From CAWINH01 sp963837425 (GTDB lineage Bacteria > Chloroflexota > Limnocylindria > QHBO01): a stretch of 64,000 bases of DNA. Each line of letters starts with the position of its first letter. Positions within the stretch are counted from its first letter, which is position 1. The stretch is taken from the NCBI GenBank assembly GCA_963837425.1, contig CAWINH010000012.1:1-64000 (forward strand). The letters run 5' to 3'. Under the pieces are notes generated by a model. The model had not been told where the DNA came from and searched no databases. It saw only the letters and a program-made list of their open reading frames with translations. A program made the position numbers and the translations under genes. Below, one piece after another: positions 8,054 through 15,765 of this stretch.

Positions 8054-9415
8054 TCAGGGGGCCGGGATCACCTCGACCGGGCCGAAGTTCCCGGCGGCCA
8101 CGTCCTCGCGGATGCGTTCGGCATCGCCAACGGCGAGGACGAGCAGATCGGCGGGGCGGATCAGGTCGTTGGCGGCTGCGTGGATCTCATCGGGACCAAC
8201 CGCCTCGAGGTGCCCGCGGTAGGTCTGCCAGTAGTCGTCTGCCAGGCCGTACACGGCGAGCGGCTCGATGGCACCCGCGACGCCTCCAGTCGTCTCGAAG
8301 CGGAGTGGGAAGACACCGATCAGGAAGTCGCGCACCTCGCGCAGCTCCGGCATCGACGGCGGCGCAGCGCGCACCTCGTCCAGCTGGCCAAGAAGCTCGC
8401 GAATGGCATCTGCGGTGACCTCGGTCTGCACCGCCGCCGAGGCGCTGAACGGGCCCGCGGCGCGCCGGGCGTCGAAGCGAGCATGGGCGCCGTACGTGTA
8501 GCCGAGCTCCTCCCGCAGCCGTCGGTTCAGTCGGCTGCCGAAGACGCCGCCCAGCAGCGCCCCGAGGACCACTGCGGGGAAGAACTGCGGATGCCGGCGC
8601 TCGATCCCGAGATGGCCCACCCGGAGCTCGCTCTGCACCGATCCGGGCCGGTCGACGATGACGACCCGCCGGCCGCCGCGTGCCGACGCGATGAAGGAAC
8701 GGTGCCCGGACCCGGTGCCGTCCCAGTCGCCGAAGCGCATCTGCGCGGCGCGCATCACCGCTTCGGCGTCGATCGAGCCGGCAACCACCAGGTCGGCGCG
8801 GTCGGGGCGCCAGCCCGCAGCGTGGAACCGGGTGACGTCATCGAGGCCCAGGGCCTCGACCGTCTCAGGCCCGCCCGCCGACAGCCGTCGGTACGGCGTC
8901 GCCGGATCGAAAAGCTCGCGGACGAACAGCTCATCAGCCAGCCGGCCGGGCTCCGATCGCAGCTGGGTGATCTCGTTGAGGCGCTCGGCCTTCAGGCGCG
9001 CGAACTCACCGGGATCGAAGCGCGGATCGCGGACCATCTCGGCGAGGAGCTCGATGCCGCTCTCCATGTGCTCCGGGAGCGACTGGAAGGCCGCGCGCGC
9101 CGAGTCCCAGCTCGACTCGCTGCTGACCTCGATCCCGAGGCGCTCCGTCGCCTCCGCGAATGCGCCGGCGTCGAGCCGTCGGGTGCCGGTGACGAGCAGC
9201 CGTGCGGTGAGGGCCGCGACGCCGGCGTGCTCCTCGTCCTCGCTCGCGGCTCCGGCATCGACCGTCAGGTGGACGTTCGTCATCGTGGCGCCCGGCAACG
9301 AAACCATCCAGACCCGCATGCCATTCGGCAGGTCGCGTCGCTCGAAGTCCGGGAAGCGGTACGGCCGCGGGGCGCCGGACGGGGGCCGCAGGGGGTTGGC
9401 GACGGTCCCGGTCAC
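8054..9415 (-). CDS. M16-family peptidase-like protein, inactive partner
   Basis: 453 aa. Two M16 halves are visible: 'RDLPNGMRVWMVSLPGATMT' at the N-terminus and 'ELRVGHLGIERRHPQFFPAV' / 'SRLNRRLREELGYTYGAHAR' in the second half, the latter being the conserved C-terminal M16 motif. The place where HxxEH should lie reads 'HAGVAALTARLL', so the zinc site is lost. In bacterial M16B pairs one subunit is catalytic and the other supplies the substrate-binding R/Y motif; this gene fits the second role. GTG start overlaps the stop of the active partner (GTGA), which supports co-translation and heterodimer formation. The substrate is unknown. Confidence 0.85.
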   Translation of the reverse strand: MTGTVANPLRPPSGAPRPYRFPDFERRDLPNGMRVWMVSLPGATMTNVHLTVDAGAASEDEEHAGVAALTARLLVTGTRRLDAGAFAEATERLGIEVSSESSWDSARAAFQSLPEHMESGIELLAEMVRDPRFDPGEFARLKAERLNEITQLRSEPGRLADELFVRELFDPATPYRRLSAGGPETVEALGLDDVTRFHAAGWRPDRADLVVAGSIDAEAVMRAAQMRFGDWDGTGSGHRSFIASARGGRRVVIVDRPGSVQSELRVGHLGIERRHPQFFPAVVLGALLGGVFGSRLNRRLREELGYTYGAHARFDARRAAGPFSASAAVQTEVTADAIRELLGQLDEVRAAPPSMPELREVRDFLIGVFPLRFETTGGVAGAIEPLAVYGLADDYWQTYRGHLEAVGPDEIHAAANDLIRPADLLVLAVGDAERIREDVAAGNFGPVEVIPAP

Positions 9416-10725
9416 GAGCTCGCCTCGCCAGCTGCACCGCGCGGGGTGGCGGCCCCCTGCCGCTCTGGCAGATAGGTGAGAGAGAGACGGTTGTCCGTGC
9501 GCAGAGCCATCGACATCGCCGAGCGGACACGCCCCGCGTCGACGGCGAGGTAGCGACTCACCTCGTCGTTGATCCGTTCCGGAGCATCGAACAGGCAGGC
9601 GTACATCGAGAGTCGATCGGCTCGCTCGGAGCTTCGCTCGAGGCTCGATTCGACGGCTGCCGCATGGAGATTCCGAACCCGCTCCAGCTCGGCGTCGCTT
9701 GGCCCGTCCGCGCTCAAGCGGTCGACCTCGGCGAGGACGGTGGCCTCGACGTCCGCCGGGTCGACTCCGGGGCGGGCCGTGGCCCAGATCGTGAACATTG
9801 AGGCGCCACCCACCACAGGGAAGGGGAAGACGGTGATGTCCTGGGCCAGCTGCCGCTCGCGGACGAGGACCCGATAGAGGCGCGAAGCACGACCCACGCC
9901 CAGCAGGTCGGCCGCCACCGAGAGGTCGTCCCAGGCATCGGTCCCGAAGACCGGCATGCGGTACGAGAGATAGACGCGGGGAAGCGAGCACGCGTCTCGC
10001 ACGGACTCGCGGAGCTCGCTGCCCAGGATTGGCTGGATCGTCATGTCCGGCGCCGGGGGCAGTGACGGATTGGCGGGGATTGGGCCAAAGTGCCGCTCGA
10101 TCATCGCCCGCGCAGCGACCGGCTCGAAGTCGCCGGCAACGGTGAGCACCGCGTTGTTCGGCGCGTAGTACGCGGCGAAGAAGGCGGACACGTCGGAGAG
10201 GCTCGCAGCGTCGAGGTCCTCCATCGAGCCGATCGTGGGATGGTGGTACGGGTGGCCCTCGGGAAAGAGCGCGGCCTGGATCCGTTCATCCCAGGTCCCG
10301 TAGGGCTGGTTGTCGACCGCCCAGCGCCGCTCGTTCTTCACGACCTCGCGCTGGTTGTCGAGCTTCTCCTGGGTCATTGCCGGCAGCAGGCTGGCGAGCC
10401 GGTCCGACTCGAGCCACAGGCCGAGCTCCAGCTCGTGGCTGGGGAGCGTCTCGAAATAATTCGTGCGGTCCAGCCAGGTCGTGGCGTTCAGCGTGCCGCC
10501 CGCGGCCTGCACGAGCGCGAAGTGCTCGCCCTTGGCCACGTGCTCCGACCCCTGGAACATCATGTGCTCGAAGAGGTGGGCGAAGCCGGTACGGCCCGGC
10601 TTCTCGTGCTTGCTGCCGACGTCGTACCACAGGTTCACCGCGACGATGGGGGCGGTCTCGTCCGGCGACAGCACGACGCGCAGGCCATTCTCGAGCCGGT
10701 GCCGTTCGATCGGTACGTGGGGCAA
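9412..10725 (-). CDS. M16-family zinc peptidase, catalytic subunit
   Basis: 437 aa. The inverted zinc motif HLFEH is at residues 50-54, with the downstream glutamate in 'REVVKNERR' (about 127-132), as in pitrilysin/processing-peptidase enzymes. 'TGFAHLFEHMMFQGSEHVAK' is a textbook match for the bacterial M16B group. The start codon is TTG at 10725, preceded by an AGGGAG ribosome-binding site at good spacing. It is followed, with 4-bp overlap, by the catalytically degenerate partner gene, so a heterodimeric protease is expected. No signal peptide is seen, pointing to a cytoplasmic or membrane-associated oligopeptide or protein-processing role. Confidence 0.92.
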   Translation of the reverse strand: MPHVPIERHRLENGLRVVLSPDETAPIVAVNLWYDVGSKHEKPGRTGFAHLFEHMMFQGSEHVAKGEHFALVQAAGGTLNATTWLDRTNYFETLPSHELELGLWLESDRLASLLPAMTQEKLDNQREVVKNERRWAVDNQPYGTWDERIQAALFPEGHPYHHPTIGSMEDLDAASLSDVSAFFAAYYAPNNAVLTVAGDFEPVAARAMIERHFGPIPANPSLPPAPDMTIQPILGSELRESVRDACSLPRVYLSYRMPVFGTDAWDDLSVAADLLGVGRASRLYRVLVRERQLAQDITVFPFPVVGGASMFTIWATARPGVDPADVEATVLAEVDRLSADGPSDAELERVRNLHAAAVESSLERSSERADRLSMYACLFDAPERINDEVSRYLAVDAGRVRSAMSMALRTDNRLSLTYLPERQGAATPRGAAGEASS

Positions 10726-10750
10726 GGGACTCCCTGCTCGCTTCAGGCCA

Positions 10751-10776
10751 ACGACCGGGCCATGAGACCCGGTCGT
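10751..10776 (-). terminator. Hairpin downstream of tRNA-Lys
   Basis: A perfect 9-bp inverted repeat, ACGACCGGG and CCCGGTCGT, with an 8-nt loop lies 14 nt past the tRNA CCA end. There is no T-run, so it may be a Rho-independent terminator of the GC-rich type or simply a 3'-processing stem. Confidence 0.5.
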
Positions 10777-10789
10777 CGGGTGGCTGCAA

Positions 10790-10864
10790 TGGTGAGCGCC
10801 CAGGGATTCGAACCCTGAACCTAGTGATTAAGAGTCACTTGCTCTGCCGTTGAGCTAGGCGCCC
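10790..10864 (-). tRNA. tRNA-Lys (anticodon CTT), CCA encoded
   Basis: The reverse complement folds as a full cloverleaf: acceptor GGGCGCC/GGCGCTC with one G-U pair, D arm GCTC/GAGC, anticodon stem AGTGA/TCACT with loop CTCTTAA (anticodon CTT), T arm CAGGG/CCCTG with TTCGAAT. A73 and CCA follow directly in the DNA (10793-10790). Confidence 0.97.
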
Positions 10865-10923
10865 GCGAAGAATGATGCCGGACCCTCACCGCGGGCGTCA
10901 ACCGCAACGGGTCGGGTTGCCGG

Positions 10924-11544
10924 TCAGACGCCGTTCGGTTCGGGTGACTTTCCGTATCGTTCGTCGAAGAACTTCTGTACGGAGCCGATGTCGGCGCCGT
11001 CGAGGTAGAGCAGCCAGTCCCAGGCGGTGACGGCGATCGGATGGCCGAAGTCCTGCCCGGTCCATGGGGATACGATCGCCTTGTAGCGGGTCGTCTGCTG
11101 CTGCTGCCGGACCCAGTTCTCGAGTGCGCTGATGCCCGCCGCATCGAGCTGGGCGGGCTGGTACCAGACGACGATCCCGCCGTGCTCGAGGTTGTGGACC
11201 ATCTGGTACTCGATCGCGGGATTGGCGGCGGTGTAGACGCCCCACTGCCCGGGCGTGTCCCAGTGGGTGCCGGAGGTGGCCGGGACCGACGAGTAGGGGC
11301 CGCCCACGGCGCCGACGGCGACGTGCTGGCGCCCGTCGTCGACCTGCCGGGTGCCGATGACGTCGCTGCCGCCCCCGCCGAAGAGCAGCACCACGACGAG
11401 CACGATGGCGCCGACCAGCAACACGCCCCCGACGAGGAGCAGTCGCCAGTCGATGCCGGCTCCGCCCTCGCCGAGACGTCGGCTCATTGCCGCATCCGAC
11501 GCGCGCGGCCGGCGCTGGACCCCGGACGTCCGTCGCTTTGCCAT
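10924..11544 (-). CDS. DUF3105 membrane-anchored protein
   Basis: 206 aa. A basic N-terminus is followed by one membrane span at about 34-56, then an extracytoplasmic domain with the DUF3105 signatures 'YSSVPATSGTHWDTPGQWGV' and 'VHNLEHGGIVVWYQP'. The family is common in Actinobacteria and Chloroflexota; its biochemical role is not known, though the conserved His/Glu-rich motif suggests metal or small-ligand binding. The ATG at 11544 is chosen over longer frames because a TATCCT box (11560-11555) ends 10 nt before it and the upstream frame is low-complexity and non-conserved. It stands alone, divergent from the holin-family gene. Confidence 0.85.
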   Translation of the reverse strand: MAKRRTSGVQRRPRASDAAMSRRLGEGGAGIDWRLLLVGGVLLVGAIVLVVVLLFGGGGSDVIGTRQVDDGRQHVAVGAVGGPYSSVPATSGTHWDTPGQWGVYTAANPAIEYQMVHNLEHGGIVVWYQPAQLDAAGISALENWVRQQQQTTRYKAIVSPWTGQDFGHPIAVTAWDWLLYLDGADIGSVQKFFDERYGKSPEPNGV

Positions 11545-11662
11545 CAGGCGCGACAGGATAGCGGGTCGCGCCGGAACGTAGCCCGGAGCTGGGGGAGGAC
11601 CCTTGCTAGAATCAGCGCATTGATGCCGCCTCGGTGCGGCATTCTCCTTCCCCGGAGGTGAC

Positions 11663-12241
11663 ATGCCCGACCCCGACGAGCCGCGCCGCGAACGCCAGGC
11701 GAGCATCCCGGGCATCGCCCGCGAGCTGGTCGGAGGGATCGTGCAGCTCGTGCGACTGGAGGTCACCCGGGCGCGCCAGGAGATCGGCGGGATGCTGGCC
11801 GAGACCCGCCTCGCCCTCGTCCTGTTCGCCATCGCCGCCGGCCTTGGGCTCCTGGCCCTCGTGACGCTCGACGTCGCGGTCGTGCTTGGCACGGCGGCGC
11901 TCTTCGATGTCATGCCCGACCTGCTGGTGGTGATCGTCATCGTCGCCACCTTCACCGCCATCGTGGTGCTGTACGTGGGGTTGGGCGCGGGCGGCGTCAT
12001 CGCCAACCCGTTCGGGGCGCTGGCGCTGCTGATCGTGGTGGCCGCGCTGGCGGTGCCCGCCTACTTCGGCTTCTCACCAGCCTGGATGGCGGCGCTCTTC
12101 GTGCTCTTCGTCCAGGTCGCGCTGGCGGGCGTGGCCGTCGCGCGCGGTGTCGGCCACGTGAACATCGGCGCCCCGGATGAGACGATTGCATCAGTCAAGG
12201 AGGACATCGCGTGGGCGAAACGCTTGCTGAGACGCGGGTAG
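11663..12241 (+). CDS. Phage holin superfamily III / YqjE-type membrane protein
   Basis: 192 aa. An amphipathic N-terminal helix ('IARELVGGIVQLVRLEVTRA') typical of this superfamily (PF07332-like) is followed by four hydrophobic segments at about 48-70, 75-97, 103-125 and 128-150. Despite the name, chromosomal members are envelope-associated proteins that occur with a DUF3618-like partner, as here. The ribosome-binding site CGGAGGTGAC directly precedes the ATG. A TAGAAT box at 11607-11612 and a small hairpin at about 11622-11641 form the leader. It overlaps the next gene by 31 bp. Confidence 0.8.
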   Translation: MPDPDEPRRERQASIPGIARELVGGIVQLVRLEVTRARQEIGGMLAETRLALVLFAIAAGLGLLALVTLDVAVVLGTAALFDVMPDLLVVIVIVATFTAIVVLYVGLGAGGVIANPFGALALLIVVAALAVPAYFGFSPAWMAALFVLFVQVALAGVAVARGVGHVNIGAPDETIASVKEDIAWAKRLLRRG

Positions 12242-12846
12242 AGGTCGAGGCCCAGCGCGAAGAGCTGCAGCGTCGAGCCGAAGAGCTCGAGGCGCGAGTC
12301 CGTCATGCGCTCGACCTGCGGGCCCGGTTCCGCGAGAACCCGATCCTGTTCCTGGGCATCGCCGCCGGGACGGCATTTCTCGTCGCCGGCGGCCCGATGA
12401 GGATGGCGCGCCTCGTGCGTCGGCGGCTGCGGCCGAGCGCCGCCGAGCAGGCGTACGACGCGCTGCCGAAGTCGATGCAGGCCTGGGTCGACACGATGGC
12501 CGGCGGGGTCGGTCCGCGGGCCGCCCGCGCCCGCGAAACGCTGGCGGAGGAGCTGCTGACCTGGCGCCACGCGGCCACGAGGAGCAGGAAGGCGCGCCGG
12601 GAGCTCGCGAAGTCGATCACCGAGGGACCGCCCGGCCCGGAGCGGGCGATCTGGAAGGCGGTCGAGAGTGGTCTGACGCTCGTCTCGGCGGCGCTCGCCC
12701 GCCGGGCGGTGGAGCGGTTCGTCAGCGGGCCGCCGACGAGTCCGCCCTCTGATGGATCGGCACCCGAGGCGGGGCCGGGACCCCGCAGCTACTCGGGCTT
12801 CTCCACGCTGGCTCGCTCGGGGAGTGCTCCCGCATCCTCGGAGTGA
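12211..12846 (+). CDS. DUF3618-like coiled-coil membrane protein
   Basis: 211 aa. Residues 1-35 form a charged coiled coil ('AETRVEVEAQREELQRRAEE') resembling DUF3618, then 'RENPILFLGIAAGTAFLVAG' (about 47-66) is a membrane span. The C-terminal half is Arg-rich and helical, ending in a Pro/Ser/Gly-rich tail. No enzyme motif is seen. The GTG start has AAGGAGG (12198-12204) at good distance inside the upstream gene, so the two genes are translationally linked. The pair is widespread as an envelope or stress-associated module of unknown mechanism. It is the last intact host gene before the integrated element. Confidence 0.65.
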   Translation: MGETLAETRVEVEAQREELQRRAEELEARVRHALDLRARFRENPILFLGIAAGTAFLVAGGPMRMARLVRRRLRPSAAEQAYDALPKSMQAWVDTMAGGVGPRAARARETLAEELLTWRHAATRSRKARRELAKSITEGPPGPERAIWKAVESGLTLVSAALARRAVERFVSGPPTSPPSDGSAPEAGPGPRSYSGFSTLARSGSAPASSE

Positions 12847-12871
12847 ACCGCCCGAGCTTTCGATCCTCCTC

Positions 12872-12877
12872 TATTCT
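12872..12877 (+). promoter_or_regulatory. Original tRNA-Leu promoter (-10 box), now upstream of an orphan tRNA half
   Basis: TATTCT lies 14 nt upstream of the first base of the tRNA-Leu remnant (12891), the position expected for a pre-tRNA promoter. The corresponding stretch upstream of the intact tRNA at 20173 is different, because it came from the element. Confidence 0.45.
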
Positions 12878-12883
12878 GTCGGC

Positions 12884-12931
12884 AACCAGCGGGCGAGTGG
12901 CGGAACGGCAGACGCGCCGGCTTTAGGAGCC
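12884..12931 (+). repeat. attL: 48-bp direct repeat, left end of the integrated element
   Basis: Identical over all 48 bases to 20166-20213. The repeat covers 7 bp upstream of tRNA-Leu plus its 5' half up to the 3' side of the anticodon stem. The sequences diverge on both sides. This is the left attachment site of the element carrying the recombinase at 19120-20061. Confidence 0.92.
12891..12931 (+). pseudogene. tRNA-Leu 5'-half remnant
   Basis: 41 bases identical to the first half of the tRNA-Leu at 20173: acceptor 5' strand GGGCGAG, D arm and the complete anticodon arm CCGGC-TTTAGGA-GCC. The variable arm, T arm and acceptor 3' strand are absent, so it cannot make a tRNA. It was left when the element recombined at the anticodon region. 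Confidence 0.9.
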
Positions 12932-12985
12932 ATCCGGACCCTGCGTTATGCTCCACGCTCAGAGGGCCCATGCGCGGAGCTCTGG

Positions 12986-13002
12986 GTTATACGCGCCTCA
13001 CA
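12986..13002. repeat. Integrase arm-type site, left end
   Basis: GTTATACGCGCCTCACA, 55 bp inside attL, is repeated exactly at 20143-20159 and with two to three changes at 20102-20118, inside or next to attR. Repeats near both ends of an element with a tyrosine recombinase are the expected arm-binding sites of the integrase. Confidence 0.65.
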
Positions 13003-13031
13003 GGAGAGAACTCGCCGACTGATCGTCCGGC

Positions 13032-13814
13032 CTACTTCGCACGTAGGACGACCTCGAAGACTGGCGGTCCACTGTAGTTCGGCTCGTAGCTGAGCACGAT
13101 CTCCCCTGAAGGGGGAACCTCGTAAACGAGCCACCCCTCAGCCGAACGGCCGGCAGGCAGCGTCCCAGAGTCGAGGGTGGGCTCGGGGCCATTCAGCACG
13201 AATGCTGACGAGCTTAACTGGCGACCATCCGCGTAGACCGCCCAGTCGAAGGGGTTGTACGTGGCGCCGTCCTGTACGGCCACGTACTTGACGTAGACCT
13301 GCTCATAGACCCATCCCGCCTGTTCAGGCGTATCGTTGAGGTACTCCCCCTTGTATAGGGCGTGCTCGCTTGGCTGGCTGACCGTGATGTTGAGACAGTC
13401 GGCGCCGTCGCAGCTGATCTGCACAGCATCACCCACTTGCGCCTGCAGGGGGCCGGCAGGCGTCGCCAGGACCGTGGGCAGTGGCGTGGGCTGGGCAGTG
13501 AGTCGAGCGGTTGGCCTCGCCGTTGCGGAACTCTCAGGCGGAGCAGTGCTGGCGCCAGCGGCCCCCACGCCGCTCCCGCCCCCTCCTAGAAAGGCAATGC
13601 CCGCGACCGTCAGCACCGCACCTAGCAGAACTGCGACGGCGATCCACACCCACGTCGGAGTGCTCGATCTGGTGGGTACGCTCGGCTGCGGCTGCGGCTG
13701 CGTCGGAGGCGCCTGCTCACGCCCGGCCGCCGCCCCCCAGAAATCGAAGGCGCAACTCGAGCAGTAACGCCCAGCCCCCCTGGCAGCTCCGCATCGTGGG
13801 CAACTTGATGCCAT
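13032..13814 (-). CDS. Zinc-ribbon membrane protein with DUF4352-like extracellular domain
   Basis: 260 aa. Two CxxC pairs at residues 5-8 and 17-20 ('CPRCGAARGAGRYCSSC') form an N-terminal zinc ribbon. A proline-rich linker leads to a membrane span at about 54-76 ('VWIAVAVLLGAVLTVAGIAF'), then a Ser/Thr/Pro-rich region and a C-terminal beta-rich domain (about 135-260) with the pattern of DUF4352/Telokin-like lipoprotein domains. This arrangement is common in Actinobacteria and Chloroflexota and may display an immunity or surface protein. It is the last gene on the left side of the element, 100 bp from attL. It may be cargo; no function is proven. Confidence 0.75.
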   Translation of the reverse strand: MASSCPRCGAARGAGRYCSSCAFDFWGAAAGREQAPPTQPQPQPSVPTRSSTPTWVWIAVAVLLGAVLTVAGIAFLGGGGSGVGAAGASTAPPESSATARPTARLTAQPTPLPTVLATPAGPLQAQVGDAVQISCDGADCLNITVSQPSEHALYKGEYLNDTPEQAGWVYEQVYVKYVAVQDGATYNPFDWAVYADGRQLSSSAFVLNGPEPTLDSGTLPAGRSAEGWLVYEVPPSGEIVLSYEPNYSGPPVFEVVLRAK

Positions 13815-13990
13815 GCCGCGAGTCCTCCCTTATTCCTGCTCGCAGTCTAGGGCCGGGATGCAAGCCGTTAGGGCCGGGTCGCCTGCACCCTCGCCGTCCT
13901 CGCGGACGGCCACGCTGCCACGGAGCACCGGCCCGCGGACAGCCTAGCCGGCGGCGCTTACTGGCGGCTTACGCGCCCGAGGCCGAACGG

Positions 13991-14024
13991 GAGGGACCCT
14001 CCCCTGGGCCAGGGAAGGTCCCTC
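13991..14024 (-). terminator. Strong nested hairpin after the 14059-14685 gene
   Basis: GAGGGACC and GGTCCCTC pair as an outer stem, with an inner CCCTGG/CCAGGG stem. It lies 35 nt past the stop codon of the upstream minus-strand gene. No T-run follows. The rest of 13815-14058 holds a second small inverted repeat at about 14034-14052 and no gene I can support. Confidence 0.5.
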
Positions 14025-14058
14025 GGCGGCGGGCCGTCCTGCCTTTGGGACGGAGAGC

Positions 14059-14685
14059 CTACTTCTTGTCGTCCCCCTTCTCGTTGTCGCGCTTCTTGAG
14101 GTAACTCATTCCGATGCCACCGACAAGGCCGCCGATAATCGCACCCCAGAGTCCGCCCCCCTTTCCGATGTTGGCACCCGTGAGGGCACCTGCGAGGTCT
14201 GCGGCCGCCGTCCCCTTCCCCTTCCCCTTCTCGGCCGCGACAGCGCTTGACCCGCGTGCGTCGGCAGACAGGTCGTCACTATTGCGCAAGGAATCAAGTG
14301 CGATCGCGCATATTGCCACGGCAACTGGGCTCGATTCCTCATCGTCCACGAGGCCACGATAGACGGCCTCGACCGCGGCCAAGGATCGGGCGGAGTCGTC
14401 ATCCGAATGCACTGTCCGCACGACGCGGCCGAGGGCTTCGCGGTCGCCTTCCCCCAGCAAGCCTGCGACGGCAAGCTCGTGAATCAACCCGTGGAGGAAC
14501 TGGGCGTCATCCTTGCCTGCCGCGGAGTAGTACGCGTCGAGTTTGCGCATCCACGAGCCATGCAGATCCCCGGCACTGACACCAGTCATCAACATGGGGA
14601 ACGGGAACTTGTCATCCGGACACGGCCAAGGCCACGGAGGCTTCGGAAATGGTGTCCGGCTGGCTACTTCGGAAATCTCGCTCAT
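14059..14685 (-). CDS. Element-borne hypothetical protein with C-terminal glycine-zipper segment
   Basis: 208 aa from the ATG at 14685, which follows a GGAGG at about 17 nt and reads in as MSEISEV. The first 40 residues are Pro/Trp/Phe-rich, the middle (about 45-140) is helical and soluble with many Asp/Glu. Near the C-terminus a glycine-rich hydrophobic stretch, 'GGGLWGAIIGGLVGGIGM' (about 175-195), has repeated GxxxG spacing and is capped by a KKR-rich tail. Such segments insert into membranes and oligomerise, as in glycine-zipper and bacteriocin-like proteins. I do not recognise a family. It could be a membrane-acting effector or just a membrane-anchored structural protein. Confidence 0.6.
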   Translation of the reverse strand: MSEISEVASRTPFPKPPWPWPCPDDKFPFPMLMTGVSAGDLHGSWMRKLDAYYSAAGKDDAQFLHGLIHELAVAGLLGEGDREALGRVVRTVHSDDDSARSLAAVEAVYRGLVDDEESSPVAVAICAIALDSLRNSDDLSADARGSSAVAAEKGKGKGTAAADLAGALTGANIGKGGGLWGAIIGGLVGGIGMSYLKKRDNEKGDDKK

Positions 14686-15099
14686 CGTCTCAGGACCCTC
14701 CCATCCACGTCGCTGGGCCGCCCGGTGCTCGAGAGCGCGTCGTGGCGGCTGCAAGCAGGCCAGGGCAGCGGCTGCCTCAACGCCACATATGCGTCTACTG
14801 GACGGAGGCAGTCAATGGCTTTATCCACAAAAGCGTCGATGGTTAGACCAACTTGTCCACCACAGTACGGTCCAACTCTGAGTCACCCGTGGTCGATCCT
14901 CGCAGCTCCCTCAGCCGGAGCGGCTCAAGTAATCCTCAAGGTCGGACCCTCTGACAGCGCGATCCAGTCCTCCCCAAAGCGCCAGAGGGCGACGATCTTC
15001 CAGCCGAGCGGCTTGGCGGCTTAAGCGGAGGTCCAGGCCTGCGAGAGGGCGCCAATGCTGCCACGGGAACGATTGTAGGCAGGAGTCCCGCAAGACACG
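14686..15099. other. Non-coding stretch of the element with a perfect DnaA box
   Basis: No gene with convincing codon pattern. At 14821-14829 there is TTATCCACA, the DnaA-box consensus, with a weaker copy TTGTCCACC about 24 bp further on in the same orientation. A possible minus-strand promoter (TTGACT at 14815-14810, CATATG at 14791-14786) would serve the 14685 gene. On the minus strand a stretch of about 30 codons ending near 14930, without a start codon and with an in-frame stop just upstream, reads like a protein C-terminus ('WKIVALWRFGEDWIALSEG') and may be a gene remnant. Confidence 0.4.
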
Positions 15100-15762
15100 C
15101 TAGATATGATCCGAGGGTTGTGCAACGGGGAGCCTGAAGATTGTCTCTTGGGCCACGTAGCACAGAAGGTTCCCGTCTGTAACTCCTCGCAGCGTCAGTT
15201 CGACGGCCATACGGGAGGCTGCGGAGGTCAGGCTAACGACCAGGGGCTCGCCCTCCGCGATAGCCGTTTTGGCCATCCACGTCAGCTCCGCGGCCTGCGT
15301 CGGTGGAAGCTCCGGGCCGGCCTTACATTCGTGCGCTTCCCAAACGGTTTCCGAGACGCCGACCACATCCATACCGGCGGTTACATCGCCGGTCGCGAAA
15401 ACGAGGCGCCTCTCCGAAAGCACTTTCGTCACGCCGGGTCTACTCCGAACCAAACGTTCAACCAACGTCTGGACGACCGCACCTTTCCGAAATCGGAGCT
15501 GGTCCGCCGTCAACGTGCTACGCATGGCTGCAGTCAAGGCGCCAATGCCCATCGCTGCAGACCGCGAAACCCCACGGAGACTGGTCAATAAGGCAGGCAG
15601 CTGCGTGTCTGTTGATATAGGGGTGGTCGCATACATCGCGTAGTCCAACAGCCGAGTGTCCTGAGCGCGTTCCAAGTGGAGAGCAACCTTGCCGACGCGC
15701 GGGTCCCGGAGAGCCTCCTCAAGGTCGGGCCCCCAGTCTGCGCTCCGACCCCCGATTTTCAT
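15100..15762 (-). CDS. Putative PD-(D/E)XK-fold nuclease
   Basis: 220 aa, not recognised as a named family. Residues 90-160 show the order expected of a PD-(D/E)XK nuclease: a helix with a glutamate ('GAVVQTLVERLV', Glu102), a strand-turn with an aspartate ('TAGMDVVGVSE', Asp132), a strand ending in ExK ('WEAHECKAG', Glu145 and Lys147), then a helix with a polar face ('QAAELTWMAKTAI'). The N-terminal 80 residues are helical and may bind a partner. It starts 3 bp after the SecB-like gene, with no strong ribosome site of its own, so expression should be coupled to that gene. The context (mobile element, chaperone-like partner) suggests defence or a toxin. The fold call is pattern-based and unproven. 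Confidence 0.6.
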   Translation of the reverse strand: MKIGGRSADWGPDLEEALRDPRVGKVALHLERAQDTRLLDYAMYATTPISTDTQLPALLTSLRGVSRSAAMGIGALTAAMRSTLTADQLRFRKGAVVQTLVERLVRSRPGVTKVLSERRLVFATGDVTAGMDVVGVSETVWEAHECKAGPELPPTQAAELTWMAKTAIAEGEPLVVSLTSAASRMAVELTLRGVTDGNLLCYVAQETIFRLPVAQPSDHI

Positions 15763-15765
15763 TCT

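Noticed and set aside
7835..9475. Long plus-strand open frame (546 codons) across the M16 gene
   Set aside because: Antisense to the M16 partner gene, with Arg/Ala/Gly-rich shadow composition and no conserved pattern.
11663..12241. Functional phage holin belonging to the adjacent element
   Set aside because: It lies outside attL, pairs with a DUF3618-like gene as chromosomal members do, and has no endolysin partner.
14911..15093. Possible small gene after the nuclease (peptide 'WKIVALWRFGEDWIALSEG' in another frame)
   Set aside because: Looks protein-like but has no start codon and an in-frame stop just upstream; kept only as a possible remnant in the non-coding entry.
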